Assembly (NCBI GenBank): GCA_002105175.1
Contig: MCGE01000013.1
Coordinates: 620,001 to 684,000, forward strand
Reading direction: 5' to 3'
Length of the DNA stretch: 64,000 bases
Origin: Absidia repens
Taxonomy: Eukaryota; Mucoromycota; Mucoromycetes; Mucorales; Cunninghamellaceae
Part shown: positions 59,126 to 64,000 of the stretch, piece by piece
Layout of the letters: each line of letters begins with the position of its first letter
How positions within the stretch are numbered: position 1 is the stretch's first letter
Notes under the pieces: generated by a model
The model's database searches: none
The model's input: only the letters and a program-made list of their open reading frames with translations
What the model was told of the DNA's origin: nothing
Program-made: the position numbers and the translations under genes

Positions 59126-61002
59126 CTAGGGATAAATGGGTAATATAGTTGAAGTAGACAAGGGTTGGGATTGAATAGGTGGTAGTTGACAAAAGGAACG
59201 GGTGGGGAAAATGGAGACGGGGTCAGAAACGGCAGCGCTATCTTCGGTCATAATAGCTCGTAGTGGAGGAAGCTTGAATCCCCATAGATGGTCAGGCATA
59301 GGCGGAGGTGATGAGGAGGTATCCATGGGTGGAGGAGGAGGTTCATTGTGTTGATAGGATGATGATGATAATGACGGTGATGATAGATGATATGAAGCTA
59401 AAGAGTGAGTGATGGGTAATGGGTGAAGGTGATGATGATCCATAGATAGAGTTGGTGGAGAAGATGAATAATACTGTGCATAAGATGGTGATGGAGGGGT
59501 AGAAGCAACATAGGAACCTGGTGAAGGAGATAGTCGTCCGTGATGTGATGTTGTACATGGTAGAAGATCGCTAGATGACTGTGGAGATGGATATACCATC
59601 GCCTGATGTTGATCTTGTTGGTGATGTGGATGGCGCTGATGGTTATGATAAGATGCCGGTTCAACAGACCTAACATCGGATGATTTGGGTTGTGGTGGTG
59701 GTATTGGAGGGTTGTTACCATCTAGGGGTTGGTGATATGGATGAGTGTAATAATGATCGTTTTTATTATATATAGCTGTTGTCACTGGTTGGTGGGGTGA
59801 GCGTTCTGAAGAAAGAAAACGACCAAAATGAACATCCTGAGAAGAGGACGGTGCGTAGGAAGGTGGGACAATTTTTCGTTTGGAAGCGCGTTCAGTGGCC
59901 GAGGGTGGCGGTGCTTTCGTGGTGGAGCCGGTAGTGAGTGTACTATGGTTACTTCCATTTGAATCGGATCGCTGTTGTTGATCTGTTTTTCGTTTCCGTG
60001 TCGTTGGTGTCGTACTACAAGAAGAGTAGGGATTAAGTAAAAAAAAAAAAAGCAATGCTAATGATAGTATGCACTTACGTTTGAAGTCGATGCTCCTTCC
60101 GTATCCGCATTTTGACCCCTTGGTCAGAGAAGGTACGTGACAAAAAAGTAGCATCCAAAGGTCCAGGGAAATGTTTTGGGAGGTAGACGGTAAAAGGGTT
60201 CGATAAGAGAGTTTTTCGGTTCTGGACGGTTCCCCTTAATAAGAGTAAAGTGACGAGTTAGAAAACATTCAAATTGCATTACTTTTGATAAACTTACTCA
60301 ACTATTTCGAAGAGACTGAATTGTAGTTTAAACAGCCCGTTTTTCTTGACAGAGAGATCGCCAAACACGTAGAATCCACCATCTAAAATAAAAAAGGAAA
60401 CATGAGTTGGCCAAGTCATTGAATCCAGCGTTAGTTTATCATTACCCTGATTGTCAATGTCACGTAGCCGATGAAGAGAAGACACAGTGGTGCCTGAAAG
60501 ATAATCTTGAGCAGGCAGAAGAAGTTGGTTATTTTCTGCATCAACAATGTTAGCAACTAAAAAGTAGAATGGACTTTGAAGGCATTTCCTGGAAAATAAA
60601 AAAGTTAAATAAGCGAAATAAAAATAAAAAGGGATGACTTACTTTGTATCTTCAGAAGAACAATGTAGCCATTTCATTTGCAGGATTGGAGGTGGTTCAA
60701 TAGGTCGTCGGTCTGAGATAAAACCATGATAAAGCAAGAAGGAAAAAACTTAGAAAAGCGGAGAAAAAACAATGAATACGATAATTGGTTTTATAACCTA
60801 CCTCGTTCGTTAATAACACTCATTTTTGACCGTTCAGGTTGTTGCCGAATAACGACATCGTATTCTCTATATAAAATAGCAGTGAGTACAATATGTAGTA
60901 TATATTTTTAATGCTCTATTCGATTTACCTTGAAGCAGGTAACTGTGTGAGAGAACTGCAGATAAATCGATAGCTACAAGAGCTCGAGCCTTGATCATGC
61001 AT
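59126..61002 (-). CDS. Velvet-domain regulator (VosA/VelB type)
   Basis: Fungal-specific transcription regulator with an NF-kB-like fold, linking development, sporulation and metabolism; acts in the nucleus as homo- or heterodimers. Seven exons: 61002-60929, 60866-60802, 60712-60643, 60588-60446, 60382-60298, 60234-60079, 60014-59126, giving 493 aa. The velvet domain spans residues about 25-200: [116 protein letters not shown] basic RKRK cluster follows, a likely nuclear signal, then a long Ser/Pro/His-rich tail. Which velvet subclass it belongs to needs phylogeny. Confidence 0.92.
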
Positions 61003-62121
61003 ATCGTGCAAGACAATGTGATGTGGAAAAAATAAATAAATAGAAAAGAAAAAAAAAAAAAGAGAATGAATCCGCCTCAAGCTAAAATAAAAAAAGCATT
61101 AAAACATCTTTATTGGGCAAATTTATTAACTTATGGGGCCCTCCAGTAGTGTTGGCCTATTGCCTATTTAATGGCTCAATATGAATAAATTCTCCCAAAA
61201 TGGGAAATGCCAAGACTTTGTCCCACCTCTCTTTTTCCCGGTAGTCGCGGTGGACCTGTGTGACACCTTAACAATAACCAAAAGCGAAAAGCAAAATAAA
61301 TAACAAAAAAGAAGAAATTTCATCCTCATTCACTTTTTAATTTTGTGATTTCTTCTAACTCCTTTTTTTTTTTTTCTTTTTTTTGATTCTACGTTTTACA
61401 TGAGTTGTTTTTCCTTGATGAGTGAAAAGTCGGAAATACTAGCCCTATCTATTTCATCATAATTACGAGCGGGTATTCAATTTCAGGAACGTGAACTTTT
61501 TTCTGAAAACATAACCACCAGATCCCCACGTATAGAAAACGAAAATTTAATCCATGATATAAAAAAAGATCAAGCGGAACGGGTAAAAGTAATTTTGGTG
61601 GAAAAAAAGGAGATATCTAAAAATATAAATTCATCATTTTTGGCGGATGCAAGCAATGGTCTGACCTGAACCTGAATTTCAGGAGCACACAAGCTAGGCA
61701 AACCAAATACATGGTTTTCCAACATGCTTCTGATCACTTTCTGCTGATCTATCACTGTTGCCGGTTTTTTCCCTCTGTCTTCCCCTTCCCCGTCTCATCC
61801 GCGCAACACTTTCTGCGCAAAATAAACATAAATACATCCTTGATTGACATCAAATTGTCTTGGCAAAATCATAATAATAATTATAACAAAAACAAGTTTA
61901 AAAATAATGATAATATGATTGTGTATGTGTGTGTTTATTCAATGTTCAAATAAAAAAAGACCAAGGCTAAGCTAAAGCTATTTATAAATGTCTATATCTA
62001 AATCATCATCATCCGCCTATCATAAGTCAGCGTGCCAAATAGACATCTGGTGCAATCAGCCATTCGCCAGTAAAACTACATACATATCTATCTGCCATAG
62101 AAGTGCATCCATGCATCATCA
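61003..62121. other. Velvet promoter and BAG gene 3' flank
   Basis: About 1.1 kb of AT-rich DNA without a supported gene; T-rich tract near 61362-61384. Confidence 0.45.
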
Positions 62122-62987
62122 TCATCGTTTATATTGATCCAACTGATCCAGGAGACCGTTTGTTCGTTGTACCAGCGCCTTTCGTTGTTGTCGAATACCA
62201 TCGTCCCCTTCGGAAGAAACCCCATCCAGTTGAAGCAATAGCCGTGTCAGAGTGTCCTCGTACAAGGAAAGAACAAGGTGCATGATAAACATTCCTTTAG
62301 TGATGATGGGTATATGATGAGGAGTTGATTCCAAGGTATCTTCAACATTGCGAGAACGTTGGTGTTGTTTTTGATCATCAAAGAAGTCCAATATGTTTTG
62401 CGCCTGAAGAGTATCCAATTGCTGACCGATCGTTTTCAACGCCGCCAGTTTCGTTGAGTTTGTCACAAGAGTATCCAAATAATGTGTGTCTTGATCATTT
62501 CTATCTACTGCCGCCGCTAATGTGTGTTGCATAACAGGAATTCGAGCGTCGTTTTTATGCCTTGATTTATGTGTACCATTAAGACGGGTGTCCTGCAGCC
62601 TTCCCTGGTTTCGCCAGTTTTGTTGGTCACCACCTCCAACTTGGTGACGTTGCTCCATTGCCCGTTGATATCGTTTGCGCCGACGTTCATGCTGTTCCAT
62701 TGCCGCCATTGCCATGCGCTGCCGTTGATATTGTCGCTCTAGCTGTAAATAACGTCGTCGACGAAGGGCAAGATAGTGTCGTTGTTCTTCTTGTTCCCGT
62801 CTCCACCTCTGCACCATCGCAAAATGAGAAGAACTATCCATTGTACTTATCATTGAAAAATCTAATAAAAAGAAGAAGAACTGAAGCGTTAAAAATAGGC
62901 GGGGAATTCTTTTGTAGTTTGGAAATAACTTGCCGTAGTAGAAGGTGCCAGCAGTTCCTGGAACCGATTTTCAATCGCCGCCACCAT
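62122..62987 (-). CDS. BAG-domain protein, Hsp70 co-chaperone candidate
   Basis: Two exons, 62987-62930 and 62861-62122, give 265 aa. After MVAAIENRFQELLAP there is an extended Arg/Gln-rich helical stretch (residues about 35-100), likely coiled coil, then a polar linker. The C-terminus reads LTRLLLQLDGVSSEGDDGIRQQRKALVQRTNGLLDQLD, matching the last two helices of a BAG domain, including the R-x-x-RK pattern used for Hsp70 nucleotide-binding-domain contact. BAG proteins promote ADP release from Hsp70. The donor is GTTATT at 62929; a GCAAGT donor 4 nt upstream would put the second exon out of frame. The first exon rests on splice logic only; translation could begin at the ATG at 62853. Confidence 0.75.
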
Positions 62988-63472
62988 ATAGCGATTTACC
63001 CACCGATGGTAGGTGAGACAGACTGAGAGAAAGAGCATCCTGCCACCATTATCGCTAAACCAGCACCACCGTTACCCGTATCATCCATTAATGTCAAAAT
63101 TCATCCATTTGCTGACGGCAGATTTCGTAACAATGACCACACTGTATCGGAGTCTAATCAGAGAGGATACGCTATACCGCGGTGAATGACGAACTATTCA
63201 ACAGTAAAACGAGTAAATAAAGCGAGGTCCAATTGCCCTGAGGTGAAGCTAAAGTCATTGCAAGAAGAAAAGGACCATACTGCCTAAGCTGAATCGTGGT
63301 GGGTTGTTGCTCTAAAAGGGAACGGAGGGCAATCATGTTGTCACTGTTGCATTCTGACGACCGCAGTTATGAGAAGAGAACTATCATGTTGATGGCATTG
63401 CATGGTATTGATTTTTGTGAAAAAGAGAAGCGAAAAAGATGAGAAAAGAAGTTTCCCTGAGGAGAGATCCAA
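62988..63472. other. BAG gene upstream region
   Basis: Probable promoter. No gene is seen. Confidence 0.4.
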
Positions 63473-63930
63473 AAAATTCAAATACCGCACACGTGAAATT
63501 TATTTACTCCACACTTTTTTTTTTTCTCACTCTCTCTTTTCTTCCATTTTCTTTTTTCCTTTCTTTTTTTCTTCACCATTCAACTTCTATGAGGTTATGC
63601 TGGACTTAGATTAGTGTCAGTACTAGTTTAGAAGGGGTTTCAGCTCAGGGATTACAAGATGCATGGGGAAACCCTTTCATTTTGGATTCGGGATCTGAAG
63701 GCACCATTAGTTGACTTTTTGCAGCCTCGATTAGCGTAGTTTAGTATTAATATGTTTATCTTTTTATCTATATACCAATAAAATATGGTTTTTCACCTAC
63801 TTCAATGAAAAGTGTCCCATTCGCCTCTTTCATGTCTTGTGTAATAGATCTCGTTTTTACTACATCATATCATACCTTTGATTAATGTTGACCGTTGTTG
63901 TACTTCAATAAAAGATAGTCATATCTTGTC
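63473..63930 (+). repeat. Dispersed repeat, copy 12
   Basis: Head TTCAAATACCGCACACGTGA at 63477-63496, AATTTATTTACTCCACAC, pyrimidine tract, CACCATTCAACTTCTATGAGGTTATG, TTAGATTAGTGTCAG, core at about 63658-63688, tail with CCAATAAAATATG and later CTTCAATAAAAG. It points away from the BAG gene, so it is not downstream of a known gene here. Confidence 0.85.
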
Positions 63931-64000
63931 TTACTGATATCTTGTTTGATTTTTGCAATATATTAGAGCGTTTTTACAACTGTATCTTTAAATTTGCATT

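Noticed and set aside
62862..62934. A third GC-AG intron, in the BAG gene
   Set aside because: A GCAAGT donor would put the next exon out of frame; the GT 4 nt downstream keeps the frame.

Overview
The window looks like an AT-rich nuclear contig from an early-diverging filamentous fungus, most likely a Mucoromycota member of the Mucorales type. The evidence is: dense short introns (about 50-110 nt, GTAAG-type donors, YAG acceptors) in nearly every gene; a fungal gene set (velvet regulator, Rck-type CaMK kinase, Jen1-type carboxylate carrier, fungal G-gamma, Gfd2/YDR514C-type nuclease, cytochrome P450); very long homopolymer A/T tracts; and dispersed repeats between genes. I cannot name the species from sequence alone. 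I rebuilt the gene models by hand; wherever all exons are listed, the joined coding length is a multiple of three and the protein reads through without a stop.

Layout. 1.5-3.9 kb (-): dihydroxyacetone kinase. 4.6-5.7 kb (+): Pho80-like cyclin. 7.5-11.6 kb (+): Sgs1/BLM RecQ helicase. 12.5-15.0 kb (+): Jen1-like monocarboxylate transporter, with three tandem Mig1/CreA-like motifs in its promoter. 19.3-21.7 kb (+): FAR1/WRKY-GCM1-like DNA-binding protein. 24.9-27.0 kb (+): membrane GT2 glycosyltransferase. 28.0-29.5 kb (+): secreted aspartic protease. 31.1-31.9 kb (-) and 32.2-32.9 kb (+): divergent mitochondrial RbfA-like factor and ribosomal protein eL34. 35.7-36.9 kb (-): Gfd2/YDR514C-like nuclease. 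37.3-39.6 kb (-): Rck1/Rck2/Srk1-like kinase. 40.2-41.1 kb (-): possible decayed gene. 42.5-44.8 kb (+): P450. 48.3 kb: tRNA-Val(UAC), followed by 48.5-52.8 kb of nested solo LTRs and GC-rich tandem repeats. 53.4-54.6 kb (-): PRPP synthetase. 54.9-55.2 kb (-): small mitochondrial-type protein. 55.8-56.1 kb (-): G-protein gamma subunit. 56.3-56.6 kb (-): small PPxY single-pass membrane protein. 57.1-58.6 kb (+): PRMT1. 59.1-61.0 kb (-): velvet regulator. 62.1-63.0 kb (-): BAG-domain co-chaperone.

The most unusual content lies outside the genes. A non-coding repeat family with at least 12 copies here shares a CACGTG-containing head, a long pyrimidine tract, a highly conserved core (GCATGGGGAAACCCTTTCAT) and a tail with repeated AATAAA-type signals. 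Eight of the 12 copies lie downstream of a protein-coding gene in the same orientation, and one subfamily has a palindrome with a compensatory base change. Two solo LTRs near the tRNA each have their own 4-bp target duplication and sit inside remnants of a related older repeat. Splicing is also unusual: 11-, 12-, 20- and 21-nt exons and two GC-AG introns are required by reading frame or protein conservation.

The genes form no obvious pathway cluster. Themes present are three-carbon and lactate-type carbon use (DAK, Jen1-like), nutrient and stress signalling (Pho80-like cyclin, Rck-like kinase, G-gamma, velvet), translation (eL34, RbfA, tRNA) and nucleotide or genome maintenance (PRS, RecQ).
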